Assembly (NCBI GenBank): GCA_965224275.1
Contig: CBDCYR010000005.1
Coordinates: forward strand, 496,001 to 560,000
DNA: 64,000 nt
From: CAUZWH01 sp965224275
GTDB lineage: Bacteria; Pseudomonadota; Alphaproteobacteria; SHVV01
Direction of reading: 5' to 3'
Shown: positions 15,200 to 25,545 of the stretch, one piece after another
Numbering within the stretch: position 1 is the stretch's first letter
Layout: each line of letters begins with the position of its first letter
Translations under genes and position numbers: made by a program
The notes under the pieces: generated by a model
Told to the model about the DNA's origin: nothing
Database searches by the model: none
What the model saw: only the letters and a program-made list of their open reading frames with translations

Positions 15200-15541
15200 G
15201 GTGCTCTCCAGCTGGCTGCTGCCCAGGCAATAAACTAGGGCAAGCCAGCAAAACCGCAAATGCCGTACCGGGTCCATCCGAAACAGCTACGACTGGTCGA
15301 GTTAGGCGCATCCGCTGTGTCGGCGAAAGCAGGTGTGACAGCCGTTACTGGCACGGGAACCGCCTGACGCTAGAACTACGTAATATGCCCAGGTAAACTC
15401 GGGATATTACTAATGTCCGATTTCAACGCCATCTCATTGTGGCAGCATTGTTAAATGTCGACGTGGTCGCTGACGGCGCCGTCTCAAGCTCAGAGACCGA
15501 TCTTGAACCGGGTGCCGCGCAGGACCCACCAAAAGATTGGC
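15200..15541. other. Intergenic region with hairpin at 15380-15410
   Basis: No gene recognised. It holds the divergent promoters of the VOC gene (-) and the histidine kinase gene (+). A strong imperfect hairpin is formed by GTAATATGCCC (15380-15390) and GGGATATTAC (15401-15410). An in-frame ATG at 15455 upstream of the kinase was rejected as the start because the 29 added residues are low-complexity and precede the first membrane helix. Confidence 0.5.
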
Positions 15542-18137
15542 ATGTCTAATTTACTGAACTACCGGACAATCAGCGCGCTCGCTTTCATCGCGGTCGCTTT
15601 GGCGCTGGTCGCAGCCTACCGCGAATACACATTTCGCGATCTGGTCGATTACGCCCGAATAGAAAGCGATGTCCTCACCCAAACGCTCTCCAATTCGTTG
15701 TGGCCCCAATTCGGCGACTATGTAAGAACAGCGAATGGGCTCGGCGTTGACGAGTTGAAAGCGGGTGCAAAACACAAGGCACTCCATGCCGAGGTTGTGC
15801 GCCTTACCCACCATTTTGCAGTTCTTAAGGTCAAGATCTACGACGCCAAGGGTCTGACCGTCTATTCCTCCGACCCCGGTCAAATCGGCGAAAGCAAATC
15901 GGGCAACGCCGCCTTCACCAAGGTCATCGAGACCGGTGAACCGACTAGCTCGCATAGCCATCGCAAGAGTTTCACCGCCTTCTCCCACGAACGGTTCAAT
16001 GTCGACGTCGTCGAAACCTATGTGCCGGTTCGCGCAGGCGACGGAACCCTCGATGCGGTCTTTGAGATCTATCTCGATGTCACCCCCGTCATGGCCCGAT
16101 CAAACAACGGGACGATCGTCTTTGGGGGGACCACAGCCGGCGTGCTGCTTTTCCTTTATATCGTCCTGATCTTCGTCCAGTCCCGATCGCGCCAGATTCT
16201 CGAAGCGGAAATCGAGAGCCGCAAGCGAATAGAGAGTGCGCTGATTTCAGCCAACGACCGATTCCACAAAGCGTTCTATGCGAGCCCCAGCATCGTTGCC
16301 ATCTCGGCGGCCGACGGCAAACTTTACGACGTCAACGACAGATGGGTGGAGACGTTCGGTTATTCACGCGACGAAGCGATCGGAAAATCGGCCGTGGACT
16401 TAGGGATCTGGGTCGAGCCTGCCGATCGTGACAAGGCGATTGCGGCGCACTCTCCGGAAGGATTGTTGGAGAATTTCGAAGCGCGGTTTCGCGCCCGCGA
16501 TGGTCGTATCATTTACGGCCTTCACTCGTCCGAGCACATCGAGATCGATGGGCAGTCGATGCGCATCGGGATCATGAACGACATCACCGAACGTAAACGG
16601 GTTGAAGAGGCGTTGAAGGAGAGCGAAGAGCGTTTCAAGAGCATTATCGAAAACTCTCCGGCGGCGATTTTCCTAAAGGATCTGGAAGGTCGTTTCATGA
16701 CGACGAGCTCGACGTTTAAGGAGTGGTACCGGATTTTCCGATACCGAGGAAATCGGTCTGACGTCGCACGATGTTCTTCCCAAGCCGTTTGCCGACATTG
16801 CCGCGGAGTTAGACGCCCTTACGCTAGCAACCGACGCACCGTGTGAGCGCGAGGTGAAGGTTCCGTTCGCCGATGGCAGCATACATTGGGTGCACATCAA
16901 CAAGTTCCCGGTGCGTGATGCCAACGACAACACGGTCGGTATTGGAACCATCAACACCGATATCAGCGCCCGCCATGAAGCCGTCAACAAAGAGCGGCTG
17001 CGACAGGCCCGCAGAAGAGCGGCTGCGACAGGCGCGGTCGGCCAGCTGACAGGCGGTGTCGCCCACGACTTTAACAATCTGCTCGCCGTCATTATGGGCA
17101 ACGCCGAACTTCTCGCCGCCACTTTGGATGAATCCGACCCCAAGCTTGCGGCGATTTTACGTGCCACGACTCGTGGATCCGAATTGACCCAACGGCTGCT
17201 TGCCTATTCGCGCCAACAACCCCTGCGTCCGCAGGCGATAGACTTGCTGGAACTCACCACCGGAATGTCGAATCTGCTGGCGCGAACGCTCGGTGAAACC
17301 ATTGAGATCGAGACTCTGGCGCAACCGGAACTGTGGTCAGCCGCAGCCGATCCCGGCCAGGTTGAAAACGCCCTGCTCAACCTTGCCATCAACGCGCGCG
17401 ATGCGATGCCCGATGGCGGCAAACTGACGATCGAATGCATGAACGTCAAACTCGACCAGACCTACGTCGACGAAAACACCGAGGCACTCGTAGGAGATTT
17501 TGCGGTGCTGGCGGTGAGCGATACCGGGACCGGAATGTCGGCCGACGTCAAGGCGCGCGTGTTCGAGCCGTTCTTCACGACCAAGGAGGTCGGCCAAGGC
17601 AGTGGCTTGGGCCTCTCAATGGTTTACGGATTTACCAAACAGTCCGGTGGCCACGTCAGCATTTACAGCGAGGAAGGCCGCGGGACGACGGTGAAACTTT
17701 ACTTGCCGCGCGCCGAACACGCCGCCGAAGACATCGCCGCAGAGCCCGAGGACACGATACCGACAGGACACGGCGAGACGATTTTGGTTATCGAGGACGA
17801 CGAAGACGTTCGGGCGCTCGCCACCGATACGCTCAAAGGTTTGGGCTATTTCGTCATTGCTGTCGCGACCGCTGCCGCCGCTCGTGATGTTCTCGCCGGC
17901 GAGACGCCGACGAACCTGATTCTATCGGACGTCATCTTGCCCGGTGGCACCAGCGGTCCGGAGTTTGCCGAAGAGGTTCATGCAACCAACCCAAACCTTG
18001 AGATCATCTTTATGTCCGGCTATCCGGCGGCAGCGGCCAAGCGCAATGGCTTTCTCGGTTCCAATCGCGTGCTCCTGAACAAACCGTTCCAACGCCGCCA
18101 ACTTGCCGAAGCCGTGCAGGACGCTCTGACGGGCTAG
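15542..18137 (+). pseudogene. Membrane hybrid histidine kinase, split by a one-base frameshift
   Basis: Order: TM helix (residues ~10-30), periplasmic sensor, TM helix (IVFGGTTAGVLLFLYIVLIF), PAS domain 1, PAS domain 2, HisKA with H-box GGVAHDFNNLL, HATPase (NLAINARDAM, DTGTGM, FEPFFTTK, GQGSGLGLSM) and a receiver domain with Asp in LILSDVILPGG. The frame changes inside PAS 2: after ...FKEWY (codon ending 16729) the homologous continuation GFSDTEEIGLTSHDVLP starts at 16731, so base 16730 is extra. Repaired, it is about 864 residues, an ordinary length. The trigger is unknown; it is followed by the Rieske oxygenase genes. Confidence 0.85.
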
Positions 18138-18160
18138 CCCCTATTCGCCAGCGACTTTGC

Positions 18161-18182
18161 GATTTGCCGGAGATTTGCCGGA
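18161..18182. repeat. 11-bp tandem duplication (GATTTGCCGGA x2)
   Basis: Two perfect copies, with a partial third (GAT), in the leader between the kinase and Rieske oxygenase genes. Just before the oxygenase start, CACTC-N7-GAGTG (18226-18242) could form a small hairpin next to the ribosome site. Confidence 0.75.
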
Positions 18183-18248
18183 GATCTGAATGACTCGCGG
18201 GTTCCCGCCGATTGCAGTAACTTTTCACTCGGTCACAGAGTGAGGAAA

Positions 18249-19397
18249 ATGGCGGTTACCGACAGCGCGACAGAGAGAACCACGCCGTTCGCTACGGGCG
18301 CTCAGGCGCCGCTGGCGCGCGCGAGCCATCTTCCGGGCTATGTGTACTCGTCGCCGGACATCTACGCGGCCGAGAAAGCAACCATCTTCATGAAAGATTG
18401 GCTCTGCGTCGGCCGCGTCGAGGAGGTTGAATCCCCCGGCGACTACATGACGCTGCGTATTACCGACGAACCCGTCATCGTCGCCCGCAACCAGGCCGGA
18501 GAACTCCACGCCTTCGCCAATGTCTGCGCCCATCGCGGCGTCGAAGTCGCCGCCGGATCCGGCAATACCAAGGAGTTCAGTTGCCCCTATCACGGCTGGC
18601 TCTACGATCTCGACGGCAAGCTGGTTGGCGCGCCTTACATGAAGGAAGCCGAGGGCTTCGATCCCGCCAACTGCCGCCTTAAGCCACTCCAACTCGGCAC
18701 CTGGGCGGGATGGATTTTCATCACCTTCAATGCCGACCCGCTGCCGCTCGAGCAGCACCTCGATCCGTTCATCCGCGAATGCAGCTTCCTCAGAATGGAG
18801 GATGCCCGTGTGGTCGACAAGGTGGTGATGGATCTCGAATGCAACTGGAAATTCGCGGTTGAGAACTCGCTCGACATCTACCACGTCCAGGCCGTGCACC
18901 AGGCCACGTTCGGCAACTTCGTCAATCCGGAGGCGTTCGACTTCGATCTGTGGGATCGTGGCGCCTCGACGGTGTTCTACAAAGCCGCGCCGCACACGCC
19001 GGACGGCAAGTCGTTTTTTGGGGTCATGAACGCCTTGGCCGGAAAGAGCGATGAGAGCTTTGGGGTGACCGGCTATGTCGCGCCCAACATGCATCTGTTT
19101 GGCCGCTGCGAGAACTTCCGCCCCGCGGTCCACTGGCCGCTATCGCCGACCCGGACGCGGCTGCTCTACTACAATCTGTTCCCCAAGGAATTTCTCGATC
19201 GCCCCAATCTGGAGGCGGCGCGCGAGACCTATCGCAATTACTACAAGCAGGCGATCGTCGAGGACGAGGCAATGATCGAATCGCTACAGCGCGGCATGTC
19301 GACGCGAGCGTACGAACCCGGACGTATGTCGGCCCTCGAGGTCGCCATCCATCATGCGATCAACTACTACGTCGAACGCATGGCTGCGTATCTGTAG
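18249..19397 (+). CDS. Rieske non-heme iron oxygenase, alpha subunit (paralogue A)
   Basis: 382 residues. Rieske cluster ligands are C93-x-H95 and C112-x2-H115 (CAHRG...CPYHGW). The mononuclear iron site includes H212 and H217 in DIYHVQAVH, with a bridging Asp209. EDEAMIESLQRGMSTRAYEPG near the C-terminus is typical of aromatic-ring/quaternary-amine oxygenase alpha subunits. ATG 18249 is chosen over GTG 18240 because it matches the start of paralogue B exactly. No beta subunit or reductase gene is adjacent, so electrons must come from elsewhere (candidates: ferredoxin at 12.2 kb, reductase at 27.4 kb). Confidence 0.9.
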   Translation: MAVTDSATERTTPFATGAQAPLARASHLPGYVYSSPDIYAAEKATIFMKDWLCVGRVEEVESPGDYMTLRITDEPVIVARNQAGELHAFANVCAHRGVEVAAGSGNTKEFSCPYHGWLYDLDGKLVGAPYMKEAEGFDPANCRLKPLQLGTWAGWIFITFNADPLPLEQHLDPFIRECSFLRMEDARVVDKVVMDLECNWKFAVENSLDIYHVQAVHQATFGNFVNPEAFDFDLWDRGASTVFYKAAPHTPDGKSFFGVMNALAGKSDESFGVTGYVAPNMHLFGRCENFRPAVHWPLSPTRTRLLYYNLFPKEFLDRPNLEAARETYRNYYKQAIVEDEAMIESLQRGMSTRAYEPGRMSALEVAIHHAINYYVERMAAYL

Positions 19398-19460
19398 AAG
19401 ACCAGATCGCGGCGTCGCACCAGCTGAATCATTCTGATAGCCCAAATCAAACAGGGAACG

Positions 19461-20609
19461 ATGGCAGTTACCGACGGCACAACTGAGAGAACGGCTCCGT
19501 TCGCGCACGCAGCACAGGAACCACTCGCGCGCGCGAGCCATCTTCCGGGCTACGTGTACGCCTCGCCCGAGATCTACGCGGCGGAAAAAGAAGCCATCTT
19601 CATGAAGGATTGGCTTTGTGTCGGCCGTGTCGAAGAAGTGGAAAACCCGGGCGACTACATAACATTGCGTATCACCGATGAACCGGTGGTCGTCGCACGG
19701 GACGAAACCGGAGCACTCAACGCCTTCGCCAACGTATGCGCCCACCGCGGCGTCGAAGTCGCCAGCGGGTCCGGCAACACGAAAGAGTTTAGCTGCCCCT
19801 ATCACGGCTGGCTTTACGACCTCAGCGGCCGATTGATCGGTGCGCCCTATATGAAGGAGGCGGCGGGGTTCGATCCCGCGAACTGCCGCCTCAAACCACT
19901 TAAGCTCGGCACCTGGGCTGGTTGGATTTTCATCACCTTCAATCAAAACCCGCTGCCGCTAGAGCAGCACCTCGATCCGTTCATCCGTGAATACGGCTTC
20001 CTCCAGATGGAGGACGCCTATCTCGTCGACAAGGTCTCGATGGATCTCGAGTGCAACTGGAAGTTCGCCGTCGAGAACTCACTCGATTCCTATCACGCGC
20101 AAACAGTGCACCGCGATACCTTCGGCGCTTTCATGACCCCCGAGAGCTTCGTCTTCGATTTATGGGATCGGGGCGCCTCGACCGTTTTTTATGGTGCCGC
20201 GCCGCACACCCCGGATGGTAAGCCGCTGTTCGGCGTCATGAGCGCACTGGCCGGGCGCGGCGACGAGAGCTTTGCGACGTCAGGCTTTGTCGCGCCCAAT
20301 ATGCATATTTTCGGTCGCTGTGAGAATTTCCGACCCGGCGTCCACTGGCCGCTGTCGCCGACACGAACCCGGTTGCTCTACTACAATCTCATCCCCCGGG
20401 AATTCCTCGACCGCCCCGGCATCGACGCGGCCCGCAAGACCTATCGCGAGTACTACATGCGAGCGATCGTCGAGGACGAGGCGATGATCGAATCGCTGCA
20501 GCGTGGCATCTCGACCCGGGCCTACCAACCGGGACGCATGGCGAAAATGGAAGTCGCTATCCACCACGCGATCAACTACTACGTCGAGCGCATGGCGGGC
20601 TATCTCTAG
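19461..20609 (+). CDS. Rieske non-heme iron oxygenase, alpha subunit (paralogue B)
   Basis: 382 residues, co-linear without gaps with the preceding gene and identical at roughly four of five positions by eye, so the pair arose by tandem duplication. All Rieske and iron ligands are kept (CAHRG, CPYHGW, DSYHAQTVH). Differences concentrate after the iron-site helix (FVNPEAF versus FMTPESF; FVFDLW) and could change substrate range. Either one subunit type is redundant or the two form hetero-oligomers. The gene follows after 63 bp and precedes a gamma-glutamyltransferase gene by 42 bp, suggesting one operon. Confidence 0.9.
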   Translation: MAVTDGTTERTAPFAHAAQEPLARASHLPGYVYASPEIYAAEKEAIFMKDWLCVGRVEEVENPGDYITLRITDEPVVVARDETGALNAFANVCAHRGVEVASGSGNTKEFSCPYHGWLYDLSGRLIGAPYMKEAAGFDPANCRLKPLKLGTWAGWIFITFNQNPLPLEQHLDPFIREYGFLQMEDAYLVDKVSMDLECNWKFAVENSLDSYHAQTVHRDTFGAFMTPESFVFDLWDRGASTVFYGAAPHTPDGKPLFGVMSALAGRGDESFATSGFVAPNMHIFGRCENFRPGVHWPLSPTRTRLLYYNLIPREFLDRPGIDAARKTYREYYMRAIVEDEAMIESLQRGISTRAYQPGRMAKMEVAIHHAINYYVERMAGYL

Positions 20610-20651
20610 CCGACGCGTTCCCTCCCCCCACCGCCACCATCTCCAGCAGCC

Positions 20652-22421
20652 ATGAACGACAAACCAGCGTTCGACAGCACCTTCGGCAGCTCGCTACCGA
20701 CCATGCCGGCGCTGCGGCCACCGTTGCTCGGCACCCGTCATATGGTCGTCGCCGGCCACTATCTTGCCGCCCAGGCCGGTTTCACGATCCTCGAGGCCGG
20801 CGGCAACGCGATCGATGCCGGCGTCGCCGCCGGGATTGCGCTCGGCGTGGTGCACAGCGATCTCGTCAACGTCGCCGGCGTTGCACCGATCATTATCTAT
20901 CTCGCCGAAACCGACGAAGTACAAACAATCAGCGGCCTCGGTACCTGGCCCCGTGCCATCCGCGCCGATCAGTTCGCCGACAGCGGTGCAATTCCAGCGG
21001 GCGTGCTGCGCACCGTCGTACCGGCCGCGCCGGACGCCTGGATCACCGCGTTGGAACGGTTCGGCACCATGTCGTTCCGCGAGGTCGCCGCTGCGGCCAT
21101 CCGTTTCGCGTCCGACGGCTTTGTCATGTATCCGCTGATGGCCGAGATTCTCGCCGCCAACGAGGACAGCTATCGCCGCTGGCCCGAAAACGAGCGCATC
21201 TACCTGCCCAACGGGCGCCCGCCAAAAGCGGGTGAGCTGTTCGTTCAGGCCGATCTCGGGCGCACGCTGCAGTTCATGGCCGACGAGGAGAAAGCCGCCG
21301 CCGGTGTCAGCCGCGAAGCCGGATTGGCCGCCGCCCGCGCGGCGTTTTACACCGGCGACATCGCCCAGGCGATCGTTCGCCATCAAAAAGAAAATGGCGG
21401 TCTGCTCGATGCCGAGGATATGGCAGCGTTCCGTGTCGGTATCGAACCGCCGGTATCGATCGACTTCAAGGGCACCACCGTCTATGCGTGCGGCCCATGG
21501 TGCCAGGGGCCGGCATTGCTGCAAGCCCTCAAGCTGCTCGACGGTATCGACCTGGCGGGTCTCGGCCATAATTCGCCGGCCTATGTCCACACCGTCATCG
21601 AGGCGCTCAAACTCGCCTTTGCCGACCGCCACCAGCACTATGGCGATCCCAGATTCGTCGGTATACCGATCAACGAACTCATCTCGGCCGACTATGCCGA
21701 CCTCCGCCGCGCACTCATCCGCGCCGACATCGCCTGGCCCGAATTACCGCCGGCCGGCGATCCGCGTACAGGCGCTGCTGCGATCGATAATGGCGGCGTC
21801 GGTCGAGCGGCAAGCGGGCAAGCGATCGCCGCATCGCTGGATACCTCATACGCGTGTGCCATCGACCAGCGCGGCAATATCTTCTCGGCCACGCCGAGCG
21901 ATGTATCGTCGAGCGCGCCGGTGGTTCCCGGCACCGGCCTGGTCCCCTCGACCCGGGGTTCGCAGTCGTGGACCGACCCCAATCACCCCTCCGGCGTCGC
22001 GCCCGGCAAACGCCCGCGGCTGACGCCCAACCCGGCGCTCGCGATCCGGCCCGGCGAATACGCGATGCCGTTCGGCACGCCCGGTGGCGACGTGCAGATC
22101 CAGGCGATGACGCAGGCCTTCCTCAACGTCGCCGTCTTCGGCATGAACCCGCAAGCCGCCGTCGAGGCGCCGCGCTTTGCCACCTACTCATTTCCCGATT
22201 CGTTCGAGCCGCACACCTATCACCCCGGCCGCATGAGCATCGAGAGCCGCATCGACGGCACAGTCAACGAACAGCTCCTGGCGCTCGGCCATAAGGTCGA
22301 ATCGTGGCCGGATTGGACCTGGCGCGCCGGCGCCATGTGCATGATCCAAAGCGACCTGACGCAGCCCTTGCTGGTAAGCGGCGCCGATCCGCGCCGCCCT
22401 GCCTATGCGGTGGGCTGGTAG
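20652..22421 (+). CDS. Gamma-glutamyltransferase-family N-terminal nucleophile hydrolase
   Basis: 589 residues. The GGT family pattern is clear: AGGNAIDAGVAAGIALGVVHSDLVNVAGV, PGKRPRLTPNPALAI and TPGGDVQIQAMTQAFLNV. The autocatalytic Thr should be the T of LDTSYACAIDQRGN, which aligns with TTHYSVVDKDGN of E. coli GGT; the second Thr and His of that motif are changed to Ser and Tyr. No signal peptide is seen, so it is probably cytosolic, like several catabolic GGT-like acylases. It probably hydrolyses a gamma-glutamyl or related amide. It may share an operon with the Rieske oxygenases, a combination compatible with gamma-glutamylated amine degradation. Confidence 0.88.
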   Translation: MNDKPAFDSTFGSSLPTMPALRPPLLGTRHMVVAGHYLAAQAGFTILEAGGNAIDAGVAAGIALGVVHSDLVNVAGVAPIIIYLAETDEVQTISGLGTWPRAIRADQFADSGAIPAGVLRTVVPAAPDAWITALERFGTMSFREVAAAAIRFASDGFVMYPLMAEILAANEDSYRRWPENERIYLPNGRPPKAGELFVQADLGRTLQFMADEEKAAAGVSREAGLAAARAAFYTGDIAQAIVRHQKENGGLLDAEDMAAFRVGIEPPVSIDFKGTTVYACGPWCQGPALLQALKLLDGIDLAGLGHNSPAYVHTVIEALKLAFADRHQHYGDPRFVGIPINELISADYADLRRALIRADIAWPELPPAGDPRTGAAAIDNGGVGRAASGQAIAASLDTSYACAIDQRGNIFSATPSDVSSSAPVVPGTGLVPSTRGSQSWTDPNHPSGVAPGKRPRLTPNPALAIRPGEYAMPFGTPGGDVQIQAMTQAFLNVAVFGMNPQAAVEAPRFATYSFPDSFEPHTYHPGRMSIESRIDGTVNEQLLALGHKVESWPDWTWRAGAMCMIQSDLTQPLLVSGADPRRPAYAVGW

Positions 22422-22467
22422 GGCTTCCTCACCCACTCGCGGCCATCACCGTTGGCTGGCAAGCTGG

Positions 22468-23529
22468 CTAACCCGGCGGCCGGCCTTGCTGTGATGATTT
22501 AGGGACACGGGCTTCGGCGAACGAGACCAGCTTCCACTGGTCTTCGTCCCACAGTCGCAGCTTCATGCACGCCAAGCTCTGCATAATGGTCAGGCGTCTG
22601 ACCTTGGTGAGCTCGGGGAAGTCGCGCAAGACCTGCGGCAGGCGATAATACGGAATGCGGCTGCTGAGGTGATGCACATGGTGCACACCGATGTTGGCGG
22701 TGATCCAGCTCAGAACGCCGGGCAAATCGTAATACGAGCTGCCATACAGCGCAGCGTCGTGGAATTGCCATGCATGATCCTCAGCCCAGAAGGTATCTTC
22801 GAATTGATGCTGGACGTAGAACAGCCAAACGCCGATCGACGAAGCCAGAAGGGTGATCGGAAGTTGCACCAGCAGGAAAGGACCACCACCAAGAAAATAG
22901 ATCATGACACCGACGACGAGAGCGATCGCCGCACTGGTTCCCATGGCGCTTATCCAAAACCGCCGATCGGCGCGGCTAATTCCGACTGGCAAACGGTTCC
23001 GGACCAAGAAGTTGTAGGCGGGCCCAACCCCGAATAACACGACGGGGTAGCGATAGAACCGATAGGCAATGCGACGGAAGCGCGGCAACGCCAGATACTC
23101 TCTAACTGTCAGCATGTCGATGTCGCCGATCCCGCGCTTGTCGAGGTTGCCTGATGTCGCGTGGTGGATTGCATGGCTATGTCGCCAGGCATGGTATGGC
23201 GTCAGCGTCAACAGGCCGAGAACACGCCCGACCCAATCGTTGAACGCCTTCCGGCGGAAAAAAGCACCGTGCCCGCAGTCGTGCTGGATCATGAAAATGC
23301 GCACCAGGAACGTGGCCGCCGGAACGCTGATCGCAAGGGTCAGCCAGTAACTGATCGAAAGTGCCCACCAAGCAGCCGCCCAAAGCGCGACAAAAGATAC
23401 GTCGGTGATAATTAGCTCGACCGCGCTACGCAGATGGTTGGGCTCGCGATATCGAGCCAGCGCCCTCCGCCAATCACGGGCAGGGGTTGGGTCTCTCTCG
23501 GTCTGTAGCTCTTGCTGCATACTATCCAT
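22468..23529 (-). CDS. Membrane fatty acid desaturase
   Basis: 353 residues with several membrane helices. The three histidine boxes of the diiron desaturase/hydroxylase family are present: HDCGH, WRHSHAIHHA and HHVHH. The closest pattern is the acyl-lipid Delta12/omega-6 group. It introduces a double bond (or hydroxyl) into membrane acyl chains using O2 and an electron donor. It converges on the GGT gene (46 bp between stops) and stands alone, so it is likely an independent unit. Confidence 0.9.
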   Translation of the reverse strand: MDSMQQELQTERDPTPARDWRRALARYREPNHLRSAVELIITDVSFVALWAAAWWALSISYWLTLAISVPAATFLVRIFMIQHDCGHGAFFRRKAFNDWVGRVLGLLTLTPYHAWRHSHAIHHATSGNLDKRGIGDIDMLTVREYLALPRFRRIAYRFYRYPVVLFGVGPAYNFLVRNRLPVGISRADRRFWISAMGTSAAIALVVGVMIYFLGGGPFLLVQLPITLLASSIGVWLFYVQHQFEDTFWAEDHAWQFHDAALYGSSYYDLPGVLSWITANIGVHHVHHLSSRIPYYRLPQVLRDFPELTKVRRLTIMQSLACMKLRLWDEDQWKLVSFAEARVPKSSQQGRPPG

Positions 23530-23912
23530 TCGATACGAGCTCCATCCCCATGTGGGGCGCTCCTCAATTAACCTGACCTTGATACCTCAAAAGCCCCGGC
23601 TTTTTCCACCTTATCGACCCAAAACCTCCCTGCCCTCTCACGACGCGCCAAACCCACGCAGGCCACGGCAAGTGACAAACGTCACTGGCAAACTGCCCGT
23701 GTCAAGCACACCGAACCCAGATGTTCTGGAGATCGCTCGACCCGCAAGTGTGTTTCTCCCGCTCACGTTGAAAAAAACCAAGCCAATCTTCCACAAGCGT
23801 CGTATCGCGCGCTTGTTGTACCGATGGAAGCTGAGGTTCCGGCTGGTCTAAAGCGGCGCACTCGGATGGCTGGCGCCCGTCTCAACGACGCCGGCGTGCT
23901 ACTCTCGGGTGG
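23530..23912. other. Intergenic region between divergent desaturase and Sel1 genes
   Basis: 383 bp without a supported gene. It contains one dyad, GTGAC-AAAC-GTCAC (23672-23685), which could bind a regulator of either gene. No clear terminator or RNA gene seen. Confidence 0.4.
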
Positions 23913-24371
23913 ATGAAACGGGCTCTCGTCGTTTTGTTCATTATCTTTGCCTCGTCGTCCGCCCGGGCTGGTTTCGACGCGGGCGTGGCCGCCTACAAGT
24001 GCGCGGCTTACGCGACAGCATTGAAGGAATGGCTCCCCCTTGCCGAACAGGGTCTCGCCAAAGCGCAGCACAACCTCGGTGTCTTGTATTACAACGGCGA
24101 GGGCACCCCGCAAGACCGGGTTACACAAGACTATCGCGAAGCGATTCGCTGGTATCGCAAAGCGGCCGAGCAAGGCGTGGCCGGGTCTCAGTTCAGCCTC
24201 GGTTTGATGTACGACAACGGCTTAGGCGTGGCGCCGGATCACGCTGCGGCGACCATGTGGTTTCGCAAGGCAACCGGGCGTGAGGGAAAACCGTTAATAC
24301 TCGATGTCATCTACGATGAAGGCACCAGTATCCACAGTGCTGAATTGGCGCCAGATAAGCCCTGTCCGTAG
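23913..24371 (+). CDS. Secreted Sel1-repeat protein
   Basis: 152 residues with a signal peptide (MKRALVVLFIIFASSSARA). Two Sel1/TPR-like repeats follow: ALKEWLPLAEQGLAKAQHNL and AIRWYRKAAEQGVAGSQFSL, with GEGTPQD and GLGVAPD turns between helices. Such periplasmic proteins act as binding scaffolds; no partner can be named. The C-terminus DKPCP is short and unassigned. It converges with the nitrile hydratase-like gene, whose stop lies 16 bp away. Confidence 0.85.
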   Translation: MKRALVVLFIIFASSSARAGFDAGVAAYKCAAYATALKEWLPLAEQGLAKAQHNLGVLYYNGEGTPQDRVTQDYREAIRWYRKAAEQGVAGSQFSLGLMYDNGLGVAPDHAAATMWFRKATGREGKPLILDVIYDEGTSIHSAELAPDKPCP

Positions 24372-24386
24372 CGAATAACGCAACGC

Positions 24387-25357
24387 CTAGGTTGCCGGGC
24401 TTTGTGCTGCTGTAACGCCAATCATGCTATCACGGCTAACCAATGCTTCGAGATCGCCGGCAGCCATCCCGTCGGTTCCGGCCGGACGTCGCGGAATGAC
24501 GAAGTAACGCAGATCGGCAGTCGAATCGACGGCCTTGATACGCGTGGTGTCGGGAAGAAAAGTGCCAAACTCGGCCAGCACCCCGCGCGGATCTTTAACC
24601 GCGCGGGCCCGGTATTCCCGGCTTTTGTACCAGGCTGGCGGCAGGCCGAGTAAGGCTCTGGGATAGCAGGAGCACAGCGTACAAACGACGAGATGATGGG
24701 TGTCGCTTGTGTTGGCGACGGCCTGTGGGCAGTGGTGTCCGTCAAGTCGATCCCAATCTGTTCAGCCGCTGCCCTAGCATCGCCGATCACCGCATCCATG
24801 AAGCTGGGCTCGGTCCATGCTTTGACGACAAGCCGGGGACCATGGGTCGGAATCGTCGCTTCGACTTGCTCGATCAGCCGATGGATATCCGCGCCGCTAA
24901 ACAACCCAGCTTCGATCCCGAGCTCACGAACCGTTTCGCCCAGGATTTCATGCTCATTGGGCGGCCGATGGTCATGCTCAACCGCGGCATGATCGGCGTG
25001 CGGCGTCGGCGCCTTGGCCGTGTCTCGATTCGGCTCAATACTGTCGTCGTGGGCCGCTGCCATGCGTTGCGCGACGGCTGCGCGGCGGTGAGTGAGTTGC
25101 GTTTCGGTTAGGGACCCGGATTCCAATAACAGTGTGGTTAGTCCGTGGAGCCACCTCTCGTAGTAACTGAGATCGACGTACGCTGCCGCCGGGAGGTCCT
25201 CGACCGAACGGCGCAACGCATCGGTCGTAAACAGCCGCTTCTCTCGAATAAGACACCGCACCATGGCGTCAACCCGGCGTTCGAAAATTGACGGATCGTG
25301 CGGCGCCTGGTCGATTGAACCGAGATCGAAGCCGCCAACGTCGTGAGGCTTGGGCAT
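24387..25357 (-). pseudogene. Nitrile hydratase beta-N/alpha fusion, cobalt-type, frameshifted
   Basis: Residues 1-~95 (MPKPHDVGGFDLGSIDQAP...LSYYERWLHGL) are the N-terminal half of a nitrile hydratase beta subunit. A His-rich linker (H120, 123, 128, 130, 136) leads into the alpha subunit (EILGETVRELGIEAGLFS, then PRLVVKAWTEPSF). After IGIDLTD (near 24738) the frame changes; the other frame gives VANTSDTHHLVVCTLCSCYP, PPAWYKSREYRARAVKDPRG and RPAGTDG to the stop at 24387. One missing base at about 24715-24745 explains this. C-T-L-C-S-C is the metal claw of cobalt-type enzymes. The beta C-terminal barrel is absent. Function: nitrile (or thiocyanate-like) hydration. Confidence 0.8.
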
Positions 25358-25545
25358 GGTTGGGCTGCGCTTTTCCAATCAAGAATGCGTTAGTCTCACC
25401 CACGTGGCAGCCGTTATCAACAACCATGAGAGGGGACTGTCAACCCACGCGAATGCGTGATCGAACAACCCTGTGCTAACGTTTTTCAGCGGTCGCGCGG
25501 AGCCCACGAGCGCGGTCTATCGATCTCTAGTCGGAGAACTTTCTG

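Noticed and set aside
16989..17033. 25-bp imperfect direct repeat in the histidine kinase as a frameshift cause
   Set aside because: Both copies are needed for the frame that continues into the H-box, so it is not the break; the extra base is at 16730.
20694..21638. 314-codon minus-strand ORF
   Set aside because: Antisense shadow of the gamma-glutamyltransferase gene.
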